A stretch of DNA of 64,000 nt from Streptomyces cirratus. Lineage in GTDB: Bacteria; Actinomycetota; Actinomycetes; Streptomycetales; Streptomycetaceae. Numbering within the stretch: position 1 is the stretch's first letter; each line of letters begins with the position of its first letter. Both the position numbers and the translations under genes were made by a program. Where the stretch lies: positions 372,001 through 436,000 of the forward strand of contig NZ_BMVP01000001.1 in NCBI RefSeq assembly GCF_014650775.1. The letters run 5' to 3'. Below the pieces are notes generated by a model that saw only the letters and a list, made by a program, of their open reading frames with translations, was not told the origin of the DNA and did not search any database. Below, in pieces: positions 52,240-60,606 of this stretch.

Positions 52240-52608
52240 ATGGAGATCTGGATCAATCCCGCCTGTTCCAAGTGCCGCAGCGCACTGACCCTGCTGGACG
52301 CGGAGGGCGCCGAGTACACGGTGCGCCGCTACCTGGAAGACGTACCGTCCGAGGCCGAGATCCGCGAGGTTCTGGACCGGCTCGGCCTGGAGCCCTGGGA
52401 CATCACCCGTACCTCGGATCCGCTGGCGAAGGAGACCGGCGTACGGGAACTGCCGCGCGAGGGGACCGAGGAGGCGCGCTCGCGGTGGATCGCCCGTCTG
52501 TCGGCGCACCCGAAGCTGATCCAGCGCCCCATCATCACCGCCGAGGACGGCACCGCCGTGGTGGCCCGCTCGGAGGAAGCGGTCCGGGACGCCCTCTCCC
52601 GCCGCTAG
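52240..52608 (+). CDS. ArsC/Spx-family (arsenate reductase-like) protein
   Basis: 122-aa thioredoxin-fold protein. NPACSKCRSALTLL gives a CxxC at residues 9 and 12, followed by YLEDVPSEAEI, LPREGTEEARSRW and the conserved LIQRPIITAEDGTAV loop with its Arg. The family includes glutaredoxin-dependent arsenate reductases (one catalytic Cys) and redox regulators such as Spx; the CxxC here fits a thiol oxidoreductase. No arsR, arsB or acr3 is nearby, so arsenate reduction is not assured. Confidence 0.87.
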   Translation: MEIWINPACSKCRSALTLLDAEGAEYTVRRYLEDVPSEAEIREVLDRLGLEPWDITRTSDPLAKETGVRELPREGTEEARSRWIARLSAHPKLIQRPIITAEDGTAVVARSEEAVRDALSRR

Positions 52609-52667
52609 TGCTGTGGCCGGGAGGGTTTGCCGGGCGTCGCGACCCGGTGCCCCCCGGGTCACAGCAC
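52608..52667. terminator. Terminator after the ArsC-like gene
   Basis: GTGCTGTG (52608-52615) pairs with CACAGCAC (52660-52667); adjacent ccggg/cccgg extends the stem with a bulge. Confidence 0.6.
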
Positions 52668-52765
52668 CAGGCCCGCCCGCGCTTACCCGGGGCCCATGCA
52701 CGACCCCCTACCCTGGATCGCGACAAAGGAGTACAGACCACCCCAATACGATATGAAGGGCCACT

Positions 52766-53287
52766 GTGACCGCATCACCGCAGGAACGCGCCTTTTCACC
52801 TCCCCCGCCCCGCCAGCACGCCGGCTGGCGGTTCAGCGGGGTGTACGGGACCGTGCTCGCCAGTGGGCTGCTGGCCGCGCTGGAGCGGACCGGCGAGCAC
52901 TACTCGCCGTTCTACGACGCCACCTGGGTCCTGATCACCGCGGTCACGGCGGGGCTCGCGCACGGCTACGCCCACCACATGACCACCCATCAGCCCGACT
53001 TCCCCGGCCACCGGTGGCGGGGGCTCGGGCGTGCCATGTGGCAGGAGTGGCCCATGGTGGCGGCCACGCTGCCCAGCGTCGCGCTGCTGCTGCTCGCGGG
53101 GCTCACGGGGTGGCCCGAGAACCGGGTCACCGGCGTCGGGCTCGCCCTGAACACCGCGCTGCTGTTCGGCTGGGGCACCCTCTCGGCCGTGCGGGTCGGC
53201 TACCGGCGGAGCACCGCGCCGCTCATCGGCCTGGCGGACGCCGGGATCGGCGTGCTGGTCATCGTGGCCAACGCCCTCATCAAGTAG
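52766..53287 (+). CDS. Small integral membrane protein
   Basis: 173 aa with about four membrane helices: about residues 27-45, 52-70, 97-117 and 125-145, plus a final LADAGIGVLVIVANALI helix. Between helices 2 and 3 lies a His-rich segment (AHGYAHHMTTHQ) that could bind a metal. The gtg at 52766 follows gaaggg. It stands between a terminator and a convergent dehydrogenase gene. No family recognised. Confidence 0.78.
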   Translation: MTASPQERAFSPPPPRQHAGWRFSGVYGTVLASGLLAALERTGEHYSPFYDATWVLITAVTAGLAHGYAHHMTTHQPDFPGHRWRGLGRAMWQEWPMVAATLPSVALLLLAGLTGWPENRVTGVGLALNTALLFGWGTLSAVRVGYRRSTAPLIGLADAGIGVLVIVANALIK

Positions 53288-53345
53288 CCGGGCGCGCGAA
53301 CCACCGCCCACGACGAGCGGGAGACCGGCTACGGGCGGCAGCCCG

Positions 53346-54296
53346 TCAGGCCCCCGCCGCCAGGCGCTCCGCCTCCGCCAGGATCTCCGTCAGCCGGGCC
53401 CCGAACGCCGCGTCCCGCGCATCCGCCACCTTCGTCCGGGCCGCGGTGAGCAGCGCGTCCAGCGCCCGGCCGTACGCGCCCGGCACGTCGCTCCAGTCGG
53501 GCAGGCCGAAGACGCCTTCGGTGCCGCGCAGCTCGAGGCCGACTCCCGCCGCGGCAGGCGGCGCGCCCAGGCTGAGCACGGCCGTGCTGACCGCGCCCGA
53601 GGCGTGGCGCAGGGCCAGCTGGACCACGTCGCAGGCGCCCCGCGTGGCGGAGACGGCGGTGACGTCCCCGAGCACCGGGATCAGTACGGACAGGGCGTGC
53701 GGCCCGACGTCCCACAGGCCGCCCTTGGCCTTGCGCCAGGGCGAGTCGGCGTACGGGCTGGACTCCCCGCCGGGCGGGAAGACCGCGCCGAGCCAGTGGG
53801 CGGAGGCGGTGAACCACCCGCTCCGCCCGGCCTGCTCGTCGATCCAGGTCGCGGTCGGCTCCGCGAAGCGCAGGGTGAGGAAGACGACGGAGGCCACCGC
53901 GTTGCGTGCGGCGGCGTCCGCGACGGCGCGGGCCTGCGCCACGGTCGTCGCGACGGGCTTGTCGAGCAGCAGGTGGCATCCGGCTTCGGCGGCGCGCACG
54001 GCCAGCGGTGCCTGGACGTCCGGCGGCAGGGCGAAGGCCACGGCGTCACAGTCCGCGAACAGCGCGTCGGGGTCTTCGTACACCTTCACGCCGTGCGCAC
54101 GCGCCAGCTCGGCCGCCGCTTCGGGGCGCCGGCCCCACACTCCGGCGAAGTCGGACCCGGCGTGCGCGGCGAGGGCCGGGGCGTGGGTGCGGCGCGCCCA
54201 GGGACCGGTACCGAGCAGGCCGACCCTGGGGCGGGGGCCGTCGCCGGCCGGTGGGGCGGGATCAACGGACGGGTTCAAATCGTACGAAACGCTCAC
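53346..54296 (-). CDS. Gfo/Idh/MocA-family oxidoreductase
   Basis: 316 aa. The N-terminal Rossmann domain begins RVGLLGTGPWARRTHAPAL, with VWGRRPEAA for cofactor binding and the CHLLLDKPVATT motif carrying the family's EKP-like Lys. The C-terminal beta-sheet domain shows GLWDVGPHALSVLIPVLG with the catalytic-type Asp and His. The family oxidises sugars or inositols with NAD(P). gtg 54296 may be leaderless (CAGACT 6 bases upstream). It is divergent from glnII; no sugar genes are nearby, so the substrate is open. Confidence 0.88.
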   Translation of the reverse strand: MSVSYDLNPSVDPAPPAGDGPRPRVGLLGTGPWARRTHAPALAAHAGSDFAGVWGRRPEAAAELARAHGVKVYEDPDALFADCDAVAFALPPDVQAPLAVRAAEAGCHLLLDKPVATTVAQARAVADAAARNAVASVVFLTLRFAEPTATWIDEQAGRSGWFTASAHWLGAVFPPGGESSPYADSPWRKAKGGLWDVGPHALSVLIPVLGDVTAVSATRGACDVVQLALRHASGAVSTAVLSLGAPPAAAGVGLELRGTEGVFGLPDWSDVPGAYGRALDALLTAARTKVADARDAAFGARLTEILAEAERLAAGA

Positions 54297-54373
54297 CTGC
54301 CCAGTCTGCCCCACCCGAACGGGTGTCCCGCCTTCGACCCGCACAGCCACGCCCACCTGCGGTGTAAACCTCG

Positions 54374-54411
54374 GTAACACGGGGTTCACACACGGGCAAC
54401 GGAAGAGAAAT
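54374..54411 (+). promoter_or_regulatory. GlnR-type box upstream of glnII
   Basis: GTAAC-n6-TTCAC-n6-GCAAC-n6-GAAAT, all spacers six bases. Boxes 1, 3 and 4 fit the gTnAC/GaAAC pattern; box 2 is weak. About 80 bases before the glnII start, matching nitrogen control of this gene in S. coelicolor. Confidence 0.7.
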
Positions 54412-54488
54412 CGCCAAGGGGCACGCTGCGATGAGCAGGCGGTACAGACAGGGTCTGCGCCGGAGCGACGTACCGAAGGATAGGGCCC

Positions 54489-55508
54489 GTGAGCTACAAG
54501 GCTGAGTACATCTGGATCGACGGCACCGAGCCGACGGCGAAGCTGCGCTCCAAGACGAGGATCCTCGCCGACGGGGAGGCCCTGCCGGTCTGGGGCTTCG
54601 ACGGTTCCAGCACCAACCAGGCCGAAGGCCACGCCTCCGACCGCGTGCTGCAGCCCGTCTTCTCCTGCCCGGACCCCATCCGCGGCGGAAGCAGCGTCCT
54701 GGTCCTGTGCGAGGTGCTGAACATCGACATGACCCCGCACGAGTCGAACACCCGCGCCCTGCTGCGCCCGGTCGCGGAGAGGTTCGCCGGGCAGGAACCG
54801 ATCTTCGGCATCGAGCAGGAGTACACCTTCTTCGACGGAACGCGCCCGCTCGGCTTCCCGGTGAACGGCTTCCCGGCCGCGCAGGGCGGCTACTACTGCG
54901 GCGTCGGCTCGGACGAGATCTTCGGGCGCGAGATCGTCGAGAAGCACCTGGACCACTGCCTGGCGGCGGGTCTGAGCATCTGCGGCATCAACGCCGAGGT
55001 CATGCCGGGCCAGTGGGAATTCCAGGTCGGTCCGGTCGGTCCGCTGGAGGTCTCCGACCAGCTGTGGATCGCCCGCTGGCTGCTGTACCGCACGGCCGAG
55101 GAGTTCAACGTCTCCGCGACGCTGAACCCGAAGCCGGTCAAGGGCGACTGGAACGGCGCGGGCGCGCACACCAACTTCTCCACGAAGGCGATGCGCGAGG
55201 ACTACCGCGCGATCATCTCGGCGTGCGAGGCCCTGGGCGAGGGGTCCAAGCCGATGGACCACGTGAAGAACTACGGCGCCGGGATCGACGAGCGCTTGAC
55301 GGGCCTGCACGAGACCGCGCCTTGGAACGAGTTCAGCTACGGGGTCTCCGACCGCGGCGCTTCGGTCCGCATCCCGTGGCAGGTGGAGAAGGACGGCAAG
55401 GGCTACATCGAGGACCGCCGTCCGAACGCGAACGTGGACCCGTACGTGGTGACCCGACTGATCACCGACACCTGCTGCACCGGACTGGAGAAGGACGGCC
55501 TCGTCTGA
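54489..55508 (+). CDS. glnII: Glutamine synthetase type II
   Basis: 339-aa eukaryote-like, heat-labile GSII found in Streptomyces, Frankia and rhizobia. Motifs: YIWIDGTEP at the N-terminus, PVWGFDGSST, GIEQEYTFFD (metal), GINAEVMPGQWEFQVGP, KPVKGDWNGAGAHTNFST and the closing GASVRIPWQ with EDRRPNANVDPYVV. No adenylylation site, unlike GlnA. gaagga precedes gtg 54489. It gives the cell a second ammonium-assimilation enzyme under GlnR control. Confidence 0.96.
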   Translation: MSYKAEYIWIDGTEPTAKLRSKTRILADGEALPVWGFDGSSTNQAEGHASDRVLQPVFSCPDPIRGGSSVLVLCEVLNIDMTPHESNTRALLRPVAERFAGQEPIFGIEQEYTFFDGTRPLGFPVNGFPAAQGGYYCGVGSDEIFGREIVEKHLDHCLAAGLSICGINAEVMPGQWEFQVGPVGPLEVSDQLWIARWLLYRTAEEFNVSATLNPKPVKGDWNGAGAHTNFSTKAMREDYRAIISACEALGEGSKPMDHVKNYGAGIDERLTGLHETAPWNEFSYGVSDRGASVRIPWQVEKDGKGYIEDRRPNANVDPYVVTRLITDTCCTGLEKDGLV

Positions 55509-55569
55509 CCCACCCCGGACACCCCGGACGCTTCGGGAACGCTCCCCCGGAACGCTGCCGGACGCCGCC

Positions 55570-55602
55570 GCGCCCGCCGACCGCACCCGGTCCGGCGGGC
55601 GC
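55570..55602. terminator. Terminator after glnII
   Basis: gcgcccgccg (55570-55579) pairs perfectly with cggcgggcgc (55593-55602), 13-base loop. Confidence 0.75.
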
Positions 55603-55805
55603 CGTCGTCGCCGGGCGGCCGGGACGGATCTGCCCAGCATGCGATACGGAGGGCTGGGACGAGGCCGCCCGGCCCGGTTCGGCGCCCGAGGATTTGCCCG
55701 GTTTATAGCGTTATCGCAAGGCCAGGGCTGCGGAATATGAGATACCGCTCCACGAAGTGAGACGCACCCTGCCCCGAGCGCCGGACATCTGCTTGAATGA
55801 CGCCC

Positions 55806-55925
55806 ATGGCCAGCCACTCGAACACCCCGTCAGGTCGCAGCGACCTGGAGCCGTTCTGGCCGTCCCGTCAGGACCACGATTTCGATCGGGTGTGTTGCCG
55901 CGCGGAGAACGCGCCGGCCCTCTAA
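55806..55925 (+). CDS. Possible small gene (39 aa)
   Basis: In the 542-base gap after glnII, atg 55806 opens a frame ending at taa 55923-55925. The product reads MASHSNTPSGRSDLEPFWPS then RQDHDFDRVCCRAENAPAL. About 84% of third positions are G or C, the coding signature of this genome, though the gap around it is AT-richer. TTGAAT (55793-55798) ends 7 bases before the atg, like the leaderless promoters in this window. It has a Cys pair and an acidic/His stretch but no known motif. It could be a small protein or a leader for the winged-helix gene downstream. The rest of the gap shows only the glnII terminator. Confidence 0.4.
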   Translation: MASHSNTPSGRSDLEPFWPSRQDHDFDRVCCRAENAPAL

Positions 55926-56050
55926 AGCCTCCAGGGACCCGACCACCGGACCTTCCCGAGGCCTTCGGTCTGCGCGGTACGACAACGACGACGAACGACC
56001 ACGTACGTACGTCTCCTGCCGACCACTCCGCGTGAAAGAGCTGACCACTC

Positions 56051-56644
56051 ATGGCGAACACCCGCTCCGTCATTTCTGCCGCCTCCGCTGCGACCTCCGC
56101 TGCCCTGAGCCATCCGCCCAGTCCCCGCCACCGGCTGCGCGCCGTGGACCGCGACGAGGTGGCCCGGGTGGCGGAGCTGCTCCCGCCCGGCGCCACCTGG
56201 CTGCCCGCGCCCCAGCACACGCTGCCGGCGCTCCCCGGAAACCCGCCGATGGTCGGCTACCTGGTCCTCGTACCGGCCGACCAGCAGCCGCCGATCGCCT
56301 TCGCCCCGCATTCCGTTCCCGCCCCGCCGAGGACCACCCCCGCGGCGCCTGACGTCACGGGCGACGCCCTCGTACGGATCGACTCGGCGCAGCGCACCGC
56401 CGAAGTCGACGGCCAGGTGCTGGACCTGACGTACCTCGAGTTCGAGCTGCTGGCCCACCTGGTGGCGCATCCGCACCGGGTGCACAGCCGGGACCAGCTG
56501 GTCACCACGGTCTGGGGCTACGGCCACGTCGGCGACGGCCGGACGGTCGACGTCCACATCGCCCGCCTGCGCCGCAAGCTGGGCGCCGCGCACCGCGACG
56601 CAATCCAGACCGTACGCCGGGTGGGCTACAAGTACGCCCCCTGA
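56051..56644 (+). CDS. Winged-helix (OmpR-type) regulator lacking a receiver domain
   Basis: 197 aa. The C-terminal half (about residues 103-197) is a full OmpR/PhoB DNA-binding domain: LTYLEFELLAHLVAHPHRVHSRDQLV, the TTVWGYGHVGDGRTVDVHIARLRRKLG stretch (in parts) and TVRRVGYKYAP. The N-terminal 100 residues are Pro/Ala-rich and contain no receiver fold and no phosphoacceptor Asp. It therefore works without classical phosphorylation, perhaps through levels, partners or a ligand. No kinase is adjacent. The 125 bases before atg 56051 contain a gaaagag about 12 bases upstream. Confidence 0.9.
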   Translation: MANTRSVISAASAATSAALSHPPSPRHRLRAVDRDEVARVAELLPPGATWLPAPQHTLPALPGNPPMVGYLVLVPADQQPPIAFAPHSVPAPPRTTPAAPDVTGDALVRIDSAQRTAEVDGQVLDLTYLEFELLAHLVAHPHRVHSRDQLVTTVWGYGHVGDGRTVDVHIARLRRKLGAAHRDAIQTVRRVGYKYAP

Positions 56645-56674
56645 ACCGGCGGACCGGCAAGGGGCCCAAGGGGT

Positions 56675-56708
56675 GGGCCCGTGCGCGCGAGGAGGCGCGC
56701 ACGGGCCC
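56675..56708. terminator. Bidirectional terminator between winged-helix and PepSY genes
   Basis: 14-bp perfect stem gggcccgtgcgcgc (56675-56688) with gcgcgcacgggccc (56695-56708). Confidence 0.85.
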
Positions 56709-56713
56709 GCCCA

Positions 56714-58192
56714 CTAGGCCGCTACGCGGCGGGCGACGATGCCGAGCAGTACGTCGACGGCCAGGAACACCAGCAGGCTGATGCCCAGCATCGGCACGAA
56801 CCAGCCCACCACCGCCGTCACCGCGGCGAGCGGCAGCAGCACCGTCACGGGCAGCTTGCGCCACGCCCCGCGCGGGTGGGCGCGGCCCGCGGAGAGCTTG
56901 CGCTCCTTGGTGGGCCGGCGCAGCCACCACATCCGGTAGCCCCAGAAGACGAGGAACATCAGCGCCACGGCCAGCGCCGCCAGCGCCAGCTGGTTGACGA
57001 TTCCGAACGTCAGACCCATGTGCAGGTCGATGCCGAAGCGGGTCAGCTGGGCGAGCAGCGGGTAGTCGGCGAAGCGCAGTTCGTCGATGACCTTCCCGTC
57101 GGCCGGGTCGACGGCGACGGAGTCCAGGTGCACGGGCACCTGCTTGTCCGCCTCCTTGATGACGTAACCGTCGCCCTTGGCGGGCAGCGTCACGCGCAGC
57201 GACTCGGTGACGCCCGCCGCCCGGGCCGCGGCCACGGCCCGGTCGATTCCGACGTCCGCGGTGGGCGGCGGCGGGGGCATCTCCATGCCCTCGGTCATGA
57301 CGTGTCCCGCGTGCTCGTCCCCGCCGTCGGCGCCGGCGCTCCCGGACAGCGCGGCGGAGACGGACGGGGTGGCGCCCCCGAGGCCTTCCCGGAGCTGCCC
57401 GATGTTCTCACCGGCGTACTTCGACCAGGTCAGGCCGGTGGCGGAGAGGGCGACGAGTCCGGCGGCGGCCCACAGCCCCACCGCCCCGTGCCAGGAGAGG
57501 GTCCTGCGTCGGCCGGTCGCGGCGCGGTCGGGCAGGACCAGACGGGCCCTGCGGCTGCGGCGGCGGCCGATCCACAGCGCGAGGCCGCCCAGCGCGACCA
57601 CCCACAGCCAGCTGGCCGCGAGCTCGCTGTAGTTCCGGCCGAACGCGCCGAGCCGCAGGTCGGCATGGAGCCCGCTCAGCCAGGCGCGCAGCGGCAGCGC
57701 GTCACCGGCGGTGGTGAGCTGCCCGCGTACGTCCGCCGTGTAGGGGTCGACGAAGACGGTCAGGTTCTCGTCCTCCGCGAGGCCCGGACTGTCCATGATC
57801 ACCCGGGTGGTCGCCTCGGCGTCCGGCGCGGGCCAGACGGCCACGACCTTGCCCTGCGGCGCGGCCTTCTTGGCAGCCTGGACCTGGTCGCCGAGCGACA
57901 GGGTGTGCTCGCCCACGCGGGCGACGGTCAGCTCCTCGGAGTAGAGGATCTTCTCGGCCTGCCAGGAGCCGGCGTACAGCAGCCCGGTGGCGGCGGCGGT
58001 GAACAGCAGCGGGGCTATGAGCAGCCCGGCGTAGAAGTGCATCCGCAGGAGCAGCGGACGCAGCGCGGCCCAGGCTCCCGGGGTGCGCGGGCCCGACGCG
58101 TCGGCCGGTGGGTCCAGAGGTGCTTCGGAAGGTTCTTCGGAAGGCGCTTCGGCCGTGCCCGTGGGGCCGGCCTGGAACTCGTCAAGAGACAT
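56714..58192 (-). CDS. PepSY-domain (PepSY_TM) membrane protein
   Basis: 492 aa with four main membrane helices: about residues 53-75 (MHFYAGLLIAPLLFTAAATGLLYAG in parts), 195-215, 245-265 and 395-420, with two more at the C-terminus. Two extracytoplasmic PepSY-type regions lie between. WHGAVGLWAAAGLVALSATGLTW and IDLHMGLTFGI carry conserved His residues that in relatives bind heme or metal during iron/copper reduction. A His/Met patch (DEHAGHVMTEGMEM) is in the second loop. aggacaccc supports atg 58192; a Met nine codons upstream is possible. It is followed on the same transcript by nothing; upstream lies the Met/His-rich membrane gene. Confidence 0.88.
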   Translation of the reverse strand: MSLDEFQAGPTGTAEAPSEEPSEAPLDPPADASGPRTPGAWAALRPLLLRMHFYAGLLIAPLLFTAAATGLLYAGSWQAEKILYSEELTVARVGEHTLSLGDQVQAAKKAAPQGKVVAVWPAPDAEATTRVIMDSPGLAEDENLTVFVDPYTADVRGQLTTAGDALPLRAWLSGLHADLRLGAFGRNYSELAASWLWVVALGGLALWIGRRRSRRARLVLPDRAATGRRRTLSWHGAVGLWAAAGLVALSATGLTWSKYAGENIGQLREGLGGATPSVSAALSGSAGADGGDEHAGHVMTEGMEMPPPPPTADVGIDRAVAAARAAGVTESLRVTLPAKGDGYVIKEADKQVPVHLDSVAVDPADGKVIDELRFADYPLLAQLTRFGIDLHMGLTFGIVNQLALAALAVALMFLVFWGYRMWWLRRPTKERKLSAGRAHPRGAWRKLPVTVLLPLAAVTAVVGWFVPMLGISLLVFLAVDVLLGIVARRVAA

Positions 58193-58254
58193 GGGTGTCC
58201 TGAAAGTTGGCGAAGACATGGGTGACCGGCCCCGGGCTCCGCCGCACGCGTCGT

Positions 58255-58965
58255 TCAGGCGGTGGCGGGCCGGCCGGGGGCCGTGGCTCGGGTGTCTCGC
58301 CGGACGGGGGGCCCGCGCCGGATGACGGTGTGGGCGGGTACGGCACCGCGCAGCCGGCGCGGCCGTTCGTACGGGGCCCAGTACACGGGCGGCGCCGGCA
58401 CGGGGACCACCCGGGTCCGCAGGAGTACCAGCGCGCGGGCCAGCGGCCGGGCCGCCACGAGCGCGGTGGCTCCGAGGGCCGCGGCGAGCCGGAAGACGGC
58501 CGCCTCGCCCCTGGCCAGCCAGGCCGCGCAGAACACCCCTGCCAGGACGTGCGCGGCGATCATGCCGATGCCGCCGTGGCCGTGACCGGTCATGCCGGTC
58601 ATACCCGCCATGCCCGTGGTGTCGGTGGCCATGGCACTCATGCCGCTCATGTCCATGCCCGGCATGTGGTGGTGCGCGGGCGTCGCGGCCGGGGTGGAAC
58701 CCGGTGCGGCCGCCTGGCTCGCGGTGAAGACCAGGTGCATGGCGCCCTGCGCGGCGAGCAGCGCGGCGGTGATCGCGAACGGGCCCCGCCGCCGCCCGGC
58801 GGCGACCCAGGCGAGGACCCCGATCACCCCGAAGGAACCGATTAGCCCCGTAGTGGGAACATCCATCCCGGACATGTACGAATGCCCCACCGCGCCCAAA
58901 GCGACGCACACCGCCGCGAACATCGCGGCCCGCAGGGCACGCACCGGCGCGCGGGAATCAGACAT
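58255..58965 (-). CDS. Met/His-rich integral membrane protein, upstream partner of the PepSY gene
   Basis: 236 aa. Four or five membrane helices (about residues 10-30, 38-55, 62-80, 130-150, 158-175) and a basic C-terminal tail. Between helices 3 and 4 lies an exposed stretch with about 10 Met and 7 His, including HHHMPGMDMSGMSAM and MTGMTGHGHGG, typical of copper-binding loops. It lies 62 bases upstream of the PepSY gene on the same strand. Together they suggest a copper (or other soft metal) handling pair. No named family is recognised; start atg 58965 is the first sensible Met. Confidence 0.8.
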   Translation of the reverse strand: MSDSRAPVRALRAAMFAAVCVALGAVGHSYMSGMDVPTTGLIGSFGVIGVLAWVAAGRRRGPFAITAALLAAQGAMHLVFTASQAAAPGSTPAATPAHHHMPGMDMSGMSAMATDTTGMAGMTGMTGHGHGGIGMIAAHVLAGVFCAAWLARGEAAVFRLAAALGATALVAARPLARALVLLRTRVVPVPAPPVYWAPYERPRRLRGAVPAHTVIRRGPPVRRDTRATAPGRPATA

Positions 58966-59030
58966 GTCCGGGTCATGCTCGCATGGACCCCGCCGCCTTC
59001 CGCCGGGAGGCCGTGTCCGATCATGGACGG

Positions 59031-59705
59031 GTGAAACAGCCGCCGTGGTGGAAGTCACCGTCGCCGTCGAAGCCGTCGTTGCCGACGACGTGGCCGCCGT
59101 CCTCGTGGCCGGTGCCGCTGGGCGTCGTCTACACCGTCGGGGTCCAGCTCGGCGCCCACGCGCTGGAGCGGCTGGGCCCCGAGACGCGGGACCGGCTGGT
59201 GCGCCGTTGCTCGACGAATGTCGACAACCTGGACGCGGGCCGCTGGGAGACGCTGCTGGGCAGCGCCTTCACCGTCGAGGAGCCGATGCCGCTGCCCTAC
59301 GCGCTGCTGCTGGTCGCGGTGCTCGGGTACGCCGAGTACGCGTACGGCGCCTGGTGGACGGCTGCCGTGTTCCTGTTCGGGCACGCGGCGGCGACCCTGC
59401 TCGTCTACGGGGCACTGCGGGGCAGGGCGGACCGGGAGACCCGGCGCGCTTTGGACGTCGGCACCAGTTATGGGTTCAACACCGTGCTCGGCGCCCTCAC
59501 CTCGGCGCTGCCGCGCGGGCGCGTGCGGGGCGCCGCGCGGGTGGGGTTGCTCGTCCTCGCCGCGCGACCGGTGGTCAAGCGCGGGCGCACCTTCACCGAC
59601 GCCGGGCACCTCGTCGCGCTCGGGCTCGGCTTGGGCATCTCGCTGGCCGTCGATTGTCTTTCCGGAGCGAATCATCAGAAAATCGGTCTAGACCGACCCG
59701 CATGA
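59031..59705 (+). CDS. Rhomboid-like membrane protein (second copy type)
   Basis: 224 aa. A Pro/Trp-rich cytosolic N-terminus is followed by about six helices. Rhomboid-like marks are LLGSAFTVEE, AYGAWWTAAVFLFGHAAATLLVY, the GTSYGFNTVLGAL segment with a GxSxG-like serine, and FTDAGHLVALGLGLG with the matching histidine. This agrees with the actinobacterial rhomboid-like group and with the protein at 16464-17192. I chose gtg 59031; an atg at 58983 is also in frame. It is divergent from the Met/His-rich gene. Confidence 0.8.
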   Translation: MKQPPWWKSPSPSKPSLPTTWPPSSWPVPLGVVYTVGVQLGAHALERLGPETRDRLVRRCSTNVDNLDAGRWETLLGSAFTVEEPMPLPYALLLVAVLGYAEYAYGAWWTAAVFLFGHAAATLLVYGALRGRADRETRRALDVGTSYGFNTVLGALTSALPRGRVRGAARVGLLVLAARPVVKRGRTFTDAGHLVALGLGLGISLAVDCLSGANHQKIGLDRPA

Positions 59706-59772
59706 CACGAGTAACTCCCCACGTCCCGCCCCCACCCCTCTCCTCCCCGCAGCCGGAGACTGGAGCCACCCG

Positions 59773-60573
59773 ATGACCGCCACCCCGTCCACCACCGTCG
59801 CGAACCTCCGCGACCTCGGCGGTACCCCGCTCGCGGGCGGCCGTAGCGTCCGCCCCGGGATGGTCCTGCGCTCCGGCGCGCTCGACCGGCTCGACCTGGA
59901 CGCGGATCCGGCGGTTGCCGCGCTGGGGATCCGTACGGTCATCGACTTCCGCAGCGACGCCGAGCGCGCGGACCACCCGGACCGGCTGCCGACGGGCGCG
60001 CGGCTGCTGATCAGTGACGTGCTGGCGGACAAGATGCACGCGGGGATAGGCAAGATGCCTCCGGCCGCGCAGCTCAAGGACCTGATGGCCGACCCGGTGG
60101 TGGCCGAGGAGCACCTGGGCGGCGGCAAGGCGCAGGTCATCTTCGGGGAGGTCTACCGGTCCTTCGTGAACTCGGCCTCCGCACAGAGCGCCTACCGGCT
60201 GCTGCTCACCGAGGCGGCCGATCCGCAGGCGGGGCCGCTGCTGTTCCACTGCACCGCCGGCAAGGACCGTACCGGGTGGGGCGCGACGGTCATCCTGTCC
60301 CTGCTCGGCGCGGACGACGGCACCCTGATGGACGAGTACATGTCGGTGAACCCGGCGGTCAAGCGGGCGTTCGCGCCGATGATCGAGGGCTTCACGGCGG
60401 CCGGCGGCGACCCGGAGATCGCACTGGCGCTGATCGGGGTCTTCCCCTCGTACCTGGAGACGGCGCTGGAGGAGGTCGCCGCCCGCTACGGCTCCATGGA
60501 GAAGTACGTGCGGGAGGGGCTCGGCGTTCCCGACGACACCGTCGACGCGCTGCGGGGCCGCCTGATCGCCTGA
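59773..60573 (+). CDS. PtpB-like protein tyrosine/lipid phosphatase
   Basis: 266 aa. The active-site loop is HCTAGKDRTG (CX5R with the AGKDR form found in Mycobacterium PtpB, Y-phosphatase_3 family). Other family marks are NLRDLGG near the N-terminus, VLRSGALDRL and the VIDFRSDAE stretch with the general-acid region. Such enzymes act on phosphotyrosine and phosphoinositides. No signal peptide; cytosolic. A ggag 11 bases before the atg supports the start. The stop is directly followed by a dispersed repeat. Confidence 0.92.
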   Translation: MTATPSTTVANLRDLGGTPLAGGRSVRPGMVLRSGALDRLDLDADPAVAALGIRTVIDFRSDAERADHPDRLPTGARLLISDVLADKMHAGIGKMPPAAQLKDLMADPVVAEEHLGGGKAQVIFGEVYRSFVNSASAQSAYRLLLTEAADPQAGPLLFHCTAGKDRTGWGATVILSLLGADDGTLMDEYMSVNPAVKRAFAPMIEGFTAAGGDPEIALALIGVFPSYLETALEEVAARYGSMEKYVREGLGVPDDTVDALRGRLIA

Positions 60574-60577
60574 GGCC

Positions 60578-60606
60578 GGGCACGCGGCCGGAGCGGTTGC
60601 GAGGCG
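60578..60606 (+). repeat. Dispersed repeat core shared with the lipA tandem repeat
   Basis: This 29-base segment matches, with one mismatch, the reverse complement of the core of the 42.4-42.6 kb repeat (GGGCACGCGGCCGGAGCGGT then WGCGAGGCG). Both copies lie just downstream of a stop codon. Confidence 0.75.

Noticed and set aside
52240-52608. Arsenic resistance locus
   Set aside because: Only the ArsC-fold protein is present, with a CxxC motif and no arsR or arsenite exporter beside it.
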